Assembly (NCBI RefSeq): GCF_039544305.1
Contig: NZ_BAABLK010000037.1
Coordinates: 1 to 64,000 of the forward strand
From: Paeniglutamicibacter antarcticus_C
GTDB lineage: Bacteria; Actinomycetota; Actinomycetes; Actinomycetales; Micrococcaceae
DNA: 64,000 nt
Direction of reading: 5' to 3'
Under the pieces are notes generated by a model. The model searched no databases, was not told where the DNA came from, and saw nothing but the letters and a program-made list of their open reading frames with translations. The first letter of the stretch is position 1. Each line of letters begins with the position of its first letter. Below, piece by piece: positions 9,501-17,169 of the stretch. Position numbers and translations under genes: made by a program.

Positions 9501-10024
9501 AGGTCTCCAAGCTGGTGGAGCGCTTCCGCGGACGCGACGGGCTGAGCAGCCTCGATGAACGGTGGACAGCGAAGGTCACCGACGTGCGGAACTGGTTCAC
9601 CTTCAGCGCCTCGGAGCGCTGGAGCGAGACCAACGAGGAGTTTGAGCACTTCACCGACTCGGGCGGCAAATCCGGGGGCCAGAAGGAGAAGCTGGCCTAC
9701 ACGATCCTGGCCGCAGCGCTGGCCTTCCAGTTCGGGCTCGGCGGACGCAAGACAGGAGCGACCGAAGCCAAGCGGAACTTCCGGTTCGTGGTGATCGACG
9801 AGGCCTTTGGCCGGGGCTCGGATGCATCGGCACGTTACGGGCTCGAGCTGTTCAGGCGGTTGGAACTGCAACTGCTGATTGTCACTCCGCTGCAGAAGAT
9901 CCACGTGATCGAGCCCTATGTTGCACACGTGGGTTTCGTCGACAACCCCTCCGGGCAGGCCTCACACCTGCGGAACATGACGATCGCCGAATACCTGGTC
10001 GAGAAACAACGCCGTGGCAACTGA
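6503..10024 (+). CDS. jetC: Wadjet SMC-like ATPase JetC
   Basis: This 1173-residue protein is the SMC/MukB-like motor of the Wadjet system. The Walker A motif GDIGSGKST is at about 100-108, an ABC signature (SGGKSGGQ) at about 1053-1060 and Walker B (FVVIDEA, D1099/E1100) near the C-terminus, with a long charged, coiled-coil-rich middle of roughly 300-970. This head-coil-head layout fits ATP-driven DNA loop extrusion that measures plasmid size before cleavage. The first 60 or so residues are Ala/Pro-rich and poorly conserved. The start is the ATG at 6503 (ATGA overlap with jetB). Confidence 0.92.
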   Translation: MTPTNNAQRSEPGTGQGQDTLFGESTEGVETAAAPTMKAPVASPPAPAAAVHRVDETQAFDIEGLEPGFRLRRLEILNWGTFDSAVRRFILNGHNSLLTGDIGSGKSTVVDAITTLLLPAHRIEFNKAAGAQRKERSLMSYVRGFHKSERGGGSSSKPVALRKPGTYTVVLGVFHNAEMDKTVTLALTLWATQEAGQPNRFYSLAENEQSITGDFANFGGDALKLKRRLRTDGVAVFDTFDSYESAFKRQFGITGSQAMDLFHRTVSMKQVENITGFVRTNMLDDDDVAGRLKNLILHFDDLKKAHDAVRRAKDQIQMLTPVLEHSHRHRELSGQEDANRALREELTPWFLSRQLDLSLEHQTELARTGARLHREAEAKKAQLGTSEDQLATIREDIRSQGGGRLAAIEGEIRTARVAQDSQKERAASYARSAQLLGLAEVRDQIDFDANVAALPEATARLGQESTRLNQDLGVLLGQMNEAINEEGALSEEHASLQARANLLPREQLEIRRRLCEGTGIEEATLPYIGELLRVRPGEQLWESAAELALRGFALSLLVPQEHYAAVSTWVDANQLRGRLVYRKVDAEPVRATEQRPGTLASKVEIKAGTHFRAYLAAELNKRFDHQCCESLEDFRRHARAVTPNGQLKTGGGRHEKDDRPGRRDRRNFVLGWDNQEKMATVRRLMEEASAKRLGFEARIEALNKELGALALAQRAVGAVEGVASFAEISWQLTARQIETLSAEHRELSSANDKLSLLASKEAELVLGRRKLQEQAEQLGIRRGKNEQASEEIETVIGECRTSLAQTPASTNQQVLTELDVLTAQALGDAELSYRNTTTTERSVREQLTNRIDALNRQVIRAGENTLNHMGSFRAKYPEECTEFDNSLEAAVEFVALLQRLRSDDLPRFDTRFKEALNQNTINEIVAFNAFLDARKSDISGRIEKINASLAQIEYNPGRHIRLEHQQSTDTDIREFIFDLRACSEGTLGESEQYSELKFLQVSKLVERFRGRDGLSSLDERWTAKVTDVRNWFTFSASERWSETNEEFEHFTDSGGKSGGQKEKLAYTILAAALAFQFGLGGRKTGATEAKRNFRFVVIDEAFGRGSDASARYGLELFRRLELQLLIVTPLQKIHVIEPYVAHVGFVDNPSGQASHLRNMTIAEYLVEKQRRGN

Positions 10025-11225
10025 GCAGAGCCTCTGGAGCACCGTCGCGGCGCTGCGGGCGGCAAGCGCCAGGAGTTGGGAGCGCGGGGAGATCCTGCGC
10101 GAACTGCTCGAGCCATCGGGTGTCTACCCGCGCCGCAGGGCGCTGAAATCGCCAACCGCCGGTGAACTTCGCCAGCACTTTGCCCAGGTGCGCACCTGGG
10201 CCGGTGAACTGCACTCCGGGGCGCGGCATTTCCGCTTGGAAACCCGGAGCATCGGGCACCAGAGCATTGGCGCCAACGAGGTACCGCAGGCCATCTGGTT
10301 TGACGCGGTTCAAGATGAGATCGGGTTCCTGGGCAAGGCCAAGGACGCTGCACGGTTCCTGGCTCTGGCCGAAGAACTCCAGTTCCTGGAGCCGGGGTTA
10401 CGCGCGTGGGTGCTTTTGAAACCTTTTGCACTGCTGGCTTTGGATCAGGAGGCACTGGTGGTGGCCCGTGTGTCACGCTGGTTGGTGGAGCACCCCGATC
10501 CGGGAATCTATGTGCGCCAGCTTGCCCTGGACGGTGTCCATACGAAGTTCGTGGAGAAACATGTTCGCTCCATCGACGAGATGGCAGCAGTCCTGGTGAA
10601 TACGGTGGCGCCGCGCAGTTCCGGGATGAAGTCCTTCCGCGAACGCCACGGCTTTACGCGCGAACCGGAAATGGTGCGCGTGCGCGCCATGTCATCGATC
10701 CTGAAGGCCCCCGGCGGCGCAACCGACCTTCAGTTGCCCGCCGAGGCCTTCGAGACGATGGCCCCGGGTGTCCGAACCGTGCTGGTGACCGAGAACAAGA
10801 CCAACTTCCTTGCGCTTCCGTTGCTGCCTGAAACGTTGGTCGTCTTCGGCGCAGGCTATGGGTTTGCCGGACTGCGCAGCGCCGAATGGGTCAGCCGATG
10901 CGAACTCGTCTATTGGGGGGACCTGGACACGCACGGATTCGCCATCTTGAACCAGCTGCGCACGCATCATCGACATGTGCGCAGCGTGCTGATGGATCGG
11001 CGAACGCTGCTGGAACACCGTGGCTTTTGGGGCGTCGAGGGAACCCCGATGAAGGGGACCTTGGCCGCTTTGTCCGATGAAGAGACCGAACTATATGCAG
11101 AGTTGGTGGCAGGGAGCCACGGGAAGAACATTCGGTTGGAGCAAGAGCAAATCAACTGGGAGTATGCGCTGGAAGAGCTGGCACGTATTTGCCGATGGGA
11201 AGCCACTGGCCGGTCCCGTCCATAG
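10014..11225 (+). CDS. jetD: Wadjet nuclease JetD (Toprim, DUF3322/DUF2220)
   Basis: The 403-residue protein fits JetD, the topoisomerase VI-like nuclease that cuts plasmids trapped by JetABC. The N-terminal part is the DUF3322-like DNA-binding region; the C-terminal Toprim domain shows the acidic Glu at about 260 (VTENKTNFL) and the DxD at about 303-305 (YWGDLDTHG), the expected metal-binding residues. The start is GTG at 10014, overlapping the end of jetC by 11 bases. All catalytic residues I can check are intact, so the operon looks functional. Confidence 0.9.
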   Translation: MATEQSLWSTVAALRAASARSWERGEILRELLEPSGVYPRRRALKSPTAGELRQHFAQVRTWAGELHSGARHFRLETRSIGHQSIGANEVPQAIWFDAVQDEIGFLGKAKDAARFLALAEELQFLEPGLRAWVLLKPFALLALDQEALVVARVSRWLVEHPDPGIYVRQLALDGVHTKFVEKHVRSIDEMAAVLVNTVAPRSSGMKSFRERHGFTREPEMVRVRAMSSILKAPGGATDLQLPAEAFETMAPGVRTVLVTENKTNFLALPLLPETLVVFGAGYGFAGLRSAEWVSRCELVYWGDLDTHGFAILNQLRTHHRHVRSVLMDRRTLLEHRGFWGVEGTPMKGTLAALSDEETELYAELVAGSHGKNIRLEQEQINWEYALEELARICRWEATGRSRP

Positions 11226-11281
11226 CCGCAGGCATTTCCTCGGAACCTTGGGCGCGAGACCCAGTGGACGGGTGGAAGATG

Positions 11282-11314
11282 TTGACATAGCGTGGCTTTC
11301 AGGCAGCATGCTGC
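11282..11314 (+). promoter_or_regulatory. Possible promoter/operator before the benzaldehyde-type dehydrogenase
   Basis: A consensus-like -35 hexamer TTGACA (11282-11287) is followed by an exact 12-bp palindrome GCAGCATGCTGC (11303-11314) where a -10 region or operator would lie. No good -10 hexamer is visible, so this is tentative. Confidence 0.25.
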
Positions 11315-11417
11315 GCGGTAGGGCACGGTTTGGTGCCGTTGAAGACGACGGGCCGGCACCCCTACGTAATTGTGGGTAGCAAGGCCTGCGAATAGGTCAC
11401 CAGGTAAGGAACCAATC

Positions 11418-12875
11418 GTGTCATTGCTTGAAAAATCGCTCTGGAACTCGAAAATCAACATCCACGGTTGGATCCGGGGATCAGCCGGCAGCCAGGATGT
11501 GATGGAGCCAGCCACAGGCAACGTGCTGGGCAGGGTCGGGCTGGCCTCCGCGGAGGATGTCTTGCGGGCAGCGAGCGCGGCCGCCAAGGCGCAGCTGCTG
11601 TGGGCAGTGAAGAAGCCCGAAGAGCGCGCCGCTGTATTGCGCAAGGCCGGGGACCTTTGGAAGCAGCACGCCGAGGAGATCGGTTCATGGCTGGTGCGCG
11701 AGGCAGGCAGCATCCCCGCCAAGGCCGGCTTGGAGACCCACACTGCCGCACTGGAATGCTGGGAGGCAGCCGCACTGCCCTCGCACCCGCACGGCGAAGT
11801 GCTCACCAGCAACGAGGATCGCTGGTCCTTCGCCCGTCGCCGCCCATCCGGGGTCGTCAGCGTGATCGCCCCGTTCAACTTCCCGCTGATTCTCTCCATT
11901 CGCTCCGTGGCTCCGGCACTGGCACTGGGCAACGCGGTGCTGCTCAAACCCGATCCCCGCACTGCTGTAAGCGGTGGCGTGGCCCTGATGCGCATCTTCG
12001 AGGAAGCCGGACTACCGCCGGGACTCCTCTCCTTGCTGCCAGGCGGAGCCGATGTGGGCGCCGCCGTCGTCGAAGCCCCCGAGGTCCGCGTGGTTTCGTT
12101 CACGGGGTCAACCGCAGCCGGGCGCAAGGTGGGCGAGTCCGCGGCCCGGCACCTGAAGCGTGCCCACCTGGAGCTGGGCGGCAACAACGCACTGATTGTT
12201 CTGCCCGGCGCCGACCTGGCCAAGGCAGCCTCCGCCGGCGCCTTCGGCTCATTCATGCACCAAGGCCAGATCTGCATGACCACCGGACGCCACTTTGTCC
12301 ACGAATCGCTCTATGACGACTATGTTGAGGCCCTGGCGCAGAAGGCCACCAACCTCCCGGTAGGAGATCCCAACACCGGCGAGGTGGCGCTTGGCCCAAC
12401 CATCGACGAACGCCAGCTGGGCAACATCGACGGCATCGTCCACGCCTCGGTCAAGGCCGGGGGGCGTTTGGCCGCCGGCGGCACCTTTGACGGGCTGTTC
12501 TACGCGCCCACGGTGCTGGCGGATATGGACCTGGAGAACCCGGCGTTCAAGGAGGAGATCTTCGGACCAGTTGCCCCGGTGGCCCGGTTCTCGGATATCG
12601 ATGAGCTCATTGATCACGTCAATGCCAACGAGTACGGACTTTCGGTGGGGATCCTGGGGGACGTGGGACTGGCCATGCAGGTGGCGGACCGCGTCCACTC
12701 CGGGAAGATCCACATCAACGAGCAAACGGTTTCCGACGAGGCCAATGCCCCGTTTGGCGGCGTCGGGAAATCGGGCACTGGATCGCGCTTCGGCGGGGCT
12801 GCTGCGAACATCGAGTCGTTCACCGAAATCCAGTGGCTGACCATGCGACCGGAAATCGCGGAGTACCCGTTCTAA
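11418..12875 (+). CDS. Benzaldehyde-type NAD(P) aldehyde dehydrogenase
   Basis: The 485-residue protein is an aldehyde dehydrogenase closest in feel to benzaldehyde/aromatic aldehyde dehydrogenases (XylC-like): HLELGGNNALIVL in place of the usual GGKSP motif, catalytic Cys at about 286 in GQICMTTGRHFVHE, and a C-terminal PFGGVGKSGTGSRFGG. It would oxidise an aromatic aldehyde to a benzoate, which fits the 4-hydroxybenzoate/protocatechuate genes downstream. The start is GTG at 11418 with AAGGA at 11406-11410. A hairpin follows the stop. Substrate is inferred. Confidence 0.85.
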   Translation: MSLLEKSLWNSKINIHGWIRGSAGSQDVMEPATGNVLGRVGLASAEDVLRAASAAAKAQLLWAVKKPEERAAVLRKAGDLWKQHAEEIGSWLVREAGSIPAKAGLETHTAALECWEAAALPSHPHGEVLTSNEDRWSFARRRPSGVVSVIAPFNFPLILSIRSVAPALALGNAVLLKPDPRTAVSGGVALMRIFEEAGLPPGLLSLLPGGADVGAAVVEAPEVRVVSFTGSTAAGRKVGESAARHLKRAHLELGGNNALIVLPGADLAKAASAGAFGSFMHQGQICMTTGRHFVHESLYDDYVEALAQKATNLPVGDPNTGEVALGPTIDERQLGNIDGIVHASVKAGGRLAAGGTFDGLFYAPTVLADMDLENPAFKEEIFGPVAPVARFSDIDELIDHVNANEYGLSVGILGDVGLAMQVADRVHSGKIHINEQTVSDEANAPFGGVGKSGTGSRFGGAAANIESFTEIQWLTMRPEIAEYPF

Positions 12876-12888
12876 CCGAAAGCCCGGG

Positions 12889-12938
12889 TTGCGCCCTCGC
12901 GGGGAGGCCTGAAGGAGGTATCACACGCGAGGGCGCAA
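12889..12938 (+). terminator. 13-bp hairpin with a Shine-Dalgarno-like loop
   Basis: Exact arms TTGCGCCCTCGCG (12889-12901) and CGCGAGGGCGCAA (12926-12938) enclose a 24-base loop. It begins 13 bases after the dehydrogenase stop, so termination is the simplest reading, but no T-run follows. The loop contains AAGGAGGT, a full match to the 16S rRNA anti-SD, without a start codon at normal distance. Confidence 0.5.
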
Positions 12939-13023
12939 GATGTTCCCGGCGCCTTAAGCCCGGAGGACACGTCACATGGCGTCTTGAAGGAATGCACCCA
13001 CGGGCAAGAAGGTTGGATACAGC

Positions 13024-13665
13024 ATGACTACAATCGGAATCATCGGAGCGGGACACATAGGATCACAGATAGCGCGCAAGGCCGTGGCGCTGGGGTACGA
13101 CGTGGTCATCGGCAATTCGCGAGGGCCCGAAACCCTCACGGAGCTGGTGGCCGAGCTGGGGCCACGCGCGCGTGCCGCGACGTCAGCCGAGGCCGGGGCA
13201 GCGGGTGATTTTGCGGTGGTGACCATCCCGCTGAAGAACTACCAGGAACTTCCCGCCGAGGCGCTGGCCGGGAAGATCGTGATCGACACCATCAACTACT
13301 ACTGGGAGCGCGACGGCCGCATCGACGCACTGGAGAAGGGCGAAGCCACCACCTCGGGCATGGTGCAGGATCACCTGCCCGAATCGAAGGTGGCCAAGGG
13401 CTTCAACCACATTCCCGCCCAAGACATCACCACCACGGGAATGGCTGCCGGAACCGAAAACCGCCGCGCCCTGGCCACTGCGAGCGACCACGAGGATGCC
13501 GCGGCGCTGGTCACCAAGTTCTATGACGAGTTTGGTTTCGACACCGTGAACATCGGCGGGTTGTCCGAGAGCTGGCGGGTGGAACGTGACCGTCCGGCCT
13601 ACGTCGTGCGGCAAAACGCGACAGAACTGGCATCGAACCTGGCCAAGGCTCCGCGGACGATCTAG
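13024..13665 (+). CDS. NADP-binding F420-dependent-reductase-like oxidoreductase
   Basis: The 213-residue protein begins with a Rossmann NADP-binding motif (GIIGAGHIGSQIARKAVALGY) and follows with the layout of the family named after coenzyme F420-dependent NADP oxidoreductase, including a conserved KGFNHI segment near 123. Many members do not use F420, and the natural substrate is unknown. It is a stand-alone gene convergent with pcaC. The ATG at 13024 is the only sensible start. Confidence 0.75.
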   Translation: MTTIGIIGAGHIGSQIARKAVALGYDVVIGNSRGPETLTELVAELGPRARAATSAEAGAAGDFAVVTIPLKNYQELPAEALAGKIVIDTINYYWERDGRIDALEKGEATTSGMVQDHLPESKVAKGFNHIPAQDITTTGMAAGTENRRALATASDHEDAAALVTKFYDEFGFDTVNIGGLSESWRVERDRPAYVVRQNATELASNLAKAPRTI

Positions 13666-13773
13666 CCCGAAAGCACCGGTGCCCAACGACGGATGTGCTG
13701 TGAGTGCGGCGAGCGGCGCCGATCTCCACAGGGCGGGCTCCGGTCGCCGCCCACGCGTGCCCGGGTTATGCGA

Positions 13774-14205
13774 CTATGCAGTCCCCGTTGTGCCATCGGC
13801 AGCTGCCTCATGGACGGCGTATTCGGCCAGCACGTCCTTGCCGATCTTGAACGCTGTGTTGGCCGCGGGCACCGAGCAGTAGATCGCCGACTGCAGAAAC
13901 ACTTCCTTGATCTCGTTAGTGCTCATGCCGTTGCGCAGGGCCGCATGCACGTGCATTTCCAGCTCCTCCCAGTAGCCGCCGGCGATCAACGCGGTCAGCG
14001 TGATGGCGCTGCGGGTGGTGCGCTCCAATCCGTCGCGGGTCCAGATGGTTCCCCAGGCGTATCGGGTGATCATTTCCTGGAACTCGTCGGTGAACTCGGT
14101 GGAGTTCGCCGTGGCGCGTGCGACGTGTTCGGTGCCCAGGACCTCGTTGCGGACCTCAAGTCCCGCATCGTAGGTGTCCCCTGGCATCCGTGGTGATTCG
14201 CTCAT
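13774..14205 (-). CDS. pcaC: 4-carboxymuconolactone decarboxylase
   Basis: This 143-residue protein is a CMD-family enzyme that decarboxylates 4-carboxymuconolactone to beta-ketoadipate enol-lactone in the protocatechuate branch. The family segment TRSAITLTALIAGGYWEELEMHVHAALRNGMS with its HxHxA element, and the C-terminal SAIYCSVPAANTAF with the conserved Cys, are present. The start overlaps the pcaD stop (ATGA), making it the last gene of pobA-pcaHGBDC. In many Actinobacteria pcaC and pcaD are fused as pcaL; here they are separate. Confidence 0.92.
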   Translation of the reverse strand: MSESPRMPGDTYDAGLEVRNEVLGTEHVARATANSTEFTDEFQEMITRYAWGTIWTRDGLERTTRSAITLTALIAGGYWEELEMHVHAALRNGMSTNEIKEVFLQSAIYCSVPAANTAFKIGKDVLAEYAVHEAAADGTTGTA

Positions 14206-15017
14206 GCGGTTTGCTCCTGGGTGATCGAATCGAAGAATTCCACCAGAAGTGCGGCGGTTGCTTGCGGATCCTCGGCCGGAGCCAGATGCGCGACGGTTTC
14301 AATGACGGCAACCCGCGCATTCGGGGCGTGCTCTGCAATGAATCCGGCGTCACTAGGCGGGCACACCACGTCATGGGCGCCGGCGATGGCCAGGATGGGG
14401 TCTTTCATTCCGGGAAGTCCCACACGCATGTCGTAACCGGCCAGTGCGCCGCACGCGTGGGCGTAGGAGAACCTGTCGGCATCTTGCAGGTTGTGCAGCA
14501 GGTCGGTGGAAACCACCGGGTTGGCCTCGATGAAGCCAGGCGCGAACCAGCGCTCGGAAGAGCCGGTGAGCACCACCGGGGTTCCTGCCTTGGCCACGAG
14601 CTCGGCGCGCTCGGCCCAGCCCTCGGGGGTGCCGATCTTTGCCGCAGAGCAGATGGCCGAGAGGCCGGTGAAGGTTCCGGGGAAATCGTTGGCAAGTTGC
14701 AGGGCGATTGCCCCGCCGATGGATACCCCGGCGTAGAAGAGCCGGTTCCCTTGCGCCACGATGCCATCGGCCTGGAGGGCCTCGATCATGGTGATGACAC
14801 CTGCGGCAAGTTCCGCCATGGTGAATTCCTCGGTGGAGGGCGCGGATTCGCCGTGGCCGGGAAGGTCCCAGGCGATGAGCTGGAAGTGGTCCTTGAGGTA
14901 TGGAACCGCCGGTCCCCACAGGGCCAGCGAGCCGGTTCCCAGCGAGGGGCCCAAGACCAGCGTGGGCTTGCGCTCCTCGGGGTGCAGCAGGGACGGGGTC
15001 AATGCGGGAATGCTCAT
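14202..15017 (-). CDS. pcaD: 3-oxoadipate enol-lactonase
   Basis: The 271-residue protein is an alpha/beta hydrolase with the nucleophile elbow GVSIGGAIALQ and the DLPGHGES segment usual for enol-lactonases. It hydrolyses beta-ketoadipate enol-lactone to beta-ketoadipate. The ATG at 15017 overlaps the pcaB stop (ATGA); a start four codons earlier is possible but would overlap pcaB by 16 bases. It also overlaps pcaC by ATGA, so translational coupling through pcaB-pcaD-pcaC is likely. Confidence 0.92.
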   Translation of the reverse strand: MSIPALTPSLLHPEERKPTLVLGPSLGTGSLALWGPAVPYLKDHFQLIAWDLPGHGESAPSTEEFTMAELAAGVITMIEALQADGIVAQGNRLFYAGVSIGGAIALQLANDFPGTFTGLSAICSAAKIGTPEGWAERAELVAKAGTPVVLTGSSERWFAPGFIEANPVVSTDLLHNLQDADRFSYAHACGALAGYDMRVGLPGMKDPILAIAGAHDVVCPPSDAGFIAEHAPNARVAVIETVAHLAPAEDPQATAALLVEFFDSITQEQTA

Positions 15018-16423
15018 GCGACCTTCCAATCGTTGAAGTCTTTGCGGATGCGGGTGATGAATTCGGTGGCCGACCCCAGATAGCCTGAGGGGTCCAGCAG
15101 GTCATCGAGGAAGAGCTGGTTGTCCATGTCCGAGGGCAGCTCCCCCTGGAGCAAGGTGCGCAAGGGGGTGCCGGTGCGCACCGATTCGGCCACCAGTTCA
15201 TCAACCTTGGCCTTGCCCCCTGCCACCAATGGCGAGGCGACGGCCAGAATGCGCTCGGAGACCAGCAGGTCCCCGGAGAGTGCGAGGTTCCGGGCCATGG
15301 CCTCCGGGAACACGTTCAGGCCCGCGGCCAGGATCCGCCCGTGGTGTCCGGCGGCGCCGGCAAGGCGGATCAGTTCGCGCAGTGCCGACCATTCGGCGTG
15401 CCAGCCGCCGTCGGGACGCTCGTCGACCGCGGTCCCGGCAGCGTTGTACAGGGTGGCCAGGTGCCCGGGTGCGGCCAGTGCCGCATTGCGCAAGAGCACC
15501 GAATGCACGGGGTTCCGCTTTTGCGGCATGGCGGAGGAGCCGCCCTTTCCGGCTTCGTGAGGCTCGGAGAGCTCCCCGATTTCCGGGCGGGAGGCGGTGA
15601 GTACGTCGGCGGCGAAGGTGCCAGTGGCGGCATTGACCGAGGCCAGTGCGGAGCCCAGGGCAAGGATCGGTGCACGCATGGTGTGCCATGGTGCGATGGG
15701 GGCCAAGAGCCCGAGTTCGGCGGCAAGGCCCGCGGTGAGTTCCTCCGCGTGTTCGGCCAGGCGGTGGTTGGACTTGTACGGGTGGGTTGCGCCCAGGCGT
15801 TGGTGCAGCGAGGCCAGGGTGCCCGCCGCCCCGCCCCATTGCACCGGAAGCGCGGCGTTCGCGGCATCGAGCGCCCGGCCGGCGGCGGTGATTCCCGCCA
15901 GCCAGTTGGCCACGCGCAGGCCAAAGAGCGTGGGAAGCGCATGCTGGGTCAGCGAGCGGGCCACGCACACGGTGGAGCCGTGCTCGTTGCTGAGCCGGGA
16001 CAGGGAGGCGCCGGCCGACACGAGGTCGCCGCGCAGCAACGTGATGGAGCGGGAGGCAACCAGCATCAGGGCGCTGTCGATGATGTCCTGGCTCGTGGCG
16101 CCGCGGTGCAGGGCCAGCGCAGCGGTCCCCGGGGCGTCGGATTCGACGAGCTTCGCGCGCATCATGGACAGCAGCGGGATCAGCGCGTTGGCCCCGTCGG
16201 GCCCCTTTTGGGCCAGCGCGGCCAAGTCGTAGAGTTCGACCCGGGCGATGGCGGCCACCGCGTCGGCATCGGCGACGGAGCACAGCCCCGCCTGGGCCTG
16301 GACCTTGACCCAGGCGGCCTCGACATCGAGCATGCCCTGGGCGAAGGCCGCATCCGAGGCGGTGGACGCCACGGGCGTTGATGCCCAGGCGGGGGACAGC
16401 AATCCGAAATCGACCGGGTACAT
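15014..16423 (-). CDS. pcaB: 3-carboxy-cis,cis-muconate cycloisomerase
   Basis: The 469-residue protein is a fumarase/adenylosuccinate-lyase superfamily member that cyclises 3-carboxymuconate to 4-carboxymuconolactone. The superfamily signature GKGGSSAMPQKRNPVHS and an N-terminal DFGLLSPAW segment support PcaB. Although the frame stays open to 17068, the ATG at 16423 with AAGGAG 11 bases upstream is the right start, since the extra sequence would overlap pcaG and is not family-like. The 151-base gap to pcaG is the only sizeable break between pca genes in this operon. Confidence 0.93.
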   Translation of the reverse strand: MYPVDFGLLSPAWASTPVASTASDAAFAQGMLDVEAAWVKVQAQAGLCSVADADAVAAIARVELYDLAALAQKGPDGANALIPLLSMMRAKLVESDAPGTAALALHRGATSQDIIDSALMLVASRSITLLRGDLVSAGASLSRLSNEHGSTVCVARSLTQHALPTLFGLRVANWLAGITAAGRALDAANAALPVQWGGAAGTLASLHQRLGATHPYKSNHRLAEHAEELTAGLAAELGLLAPIAPWHTMRAPILALGSALASVNAATGTFAADVLTASRPEIGELSEPHEAGKGGSSAMPQKRNPVHSVLLRNAALAAPGHLATLYNAAGTAVDERPDGGWHAEWSALRELIRLAGAAGHHGRILAAGLNVFPEAMARNLALSGDLLVSERILAVASPLVAGGKAKVDELVAESVRTGTPLRTLLQGELPSDMDNQLFLDDLLDPSGYLGSATEFITRIRKDFNDWKVA

Positions 16424-16477
16424 GGGTGGTGGAGCTCCTTGGGACGGCGGTAGGGAAACAAAGTTGCGGGCAGGTGC

Positions 16478-16496
16478 GGCGGGCCAGGGGCCCGCC
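16478..16496 (-). other. Hairpin between pcaG and pcaB
   Basis: An 8-bp exact inverted repeat (GGCGGGCC at 16478-16485 and GGCCCGCC at 16489-16496) with a 3-base loop lies in the gap between pcaG and pcaB. It could stabilise the upstream pobA-pcaHG message or attenuate transcription into pcaB. A 13-base word GGTGCGGCGGGCC overlapping it (16473) recurs at 16556. Confidence 0.35.
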
Positions 16497-16574
16497 ACCT
16501 CCATCATCGCCGGTTGACACCGTGCGTGGCGAGTTGCACACCGCGCACGATGGATGGTGCGGCGGGCCCCGGTG

Positions 16575-17168
16575 CTATGCCTCGCGTGGGTAGGAGAGGA
16601 AGACCGTCTCGTCCTCACCCTGCAGGGAAACATCGAAGCGCAGCGAACCATCGTCCTCGCGGGTGGCGATGAGCGTATTGCGTCGTTCGGGTTCCAGCGA
16701 GGCCAGCAGCGGGTCCACGGCCAACGCCGCGGTGTCCTCGGGCAGGTAGATCCGGGTGAACAGGCGGTTGAGCAGGCCGCGGGCAAAGAGAGTGAGCATG
16801 ATGAACGGTGCCTTGCCCTCCTCGGTGGCCCCGGGGTTGAGTGTGGTGAAGGTGTAGTGCCCCACGTTGTCCACCGCTGCGCGGCCCCAGCCGGTGAAGG
16901 TGAACCCGTCGCGGATGAGCGAGCCGTCCTTGCCCACGACGTTGCCTGCCTCGTCGGCCTGCCAGATTTCCAGCAACGCATCGGGGATCGGGGCGCCATT
17001 TCCGTCGGTGACGGTGCCGTGCAACCGGATGGAGCCGTCGCGGGCCTGGTTGACCAGCTCGTTGTCACGCGGAAAGGGCAGCGCGTAGCCGTAGAACGGG
17101 CCGATGGTCTGGCCGGGCGTCGCGGCGAGTTTCAGTGGCGGTGCCTGGGGTGTTGATGCCTGTGCCAT
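16575..17168 (-). CDS. pcaG: Protocatechuate 3,4-dioxygenase alpha subunit
   Basis: The 197-residue protein is an intradiol dioxygenase subunit: TPGQTIGPFYGYALPF near the start, then IRLHGTVTDGNGAPIPDALLEIWQAD, the repeated beta-sandwich motif of the family. Like other alpha subunits it lacks the His-Xaa-His iron ligands of PcaH. With PcaH it cleaves protocatechuate to 3-carboxymuconate. The ATG at 17168 lies one base after the pcaH stop. Confidence 0.94.
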   Translation of the reverse strand: MAQASTPQAPPLKLAATPGQTIGPFYGYALPFPRDNELVNQARDGSIRLHGTVTDGNGAPIPDALLEIWQADEAGNVVGKDGSLIRDGFTFTGWGRAAVDNVGHYTFTTLNPGATEEGKAPFIMLTLFARGLLNRLFTRIYLPEDTAALAVDPLLASLEPERRNTLIATREDDGSLRFDVSLQGEDETVFLSYPREA

Positions 17169-17169
17169 G

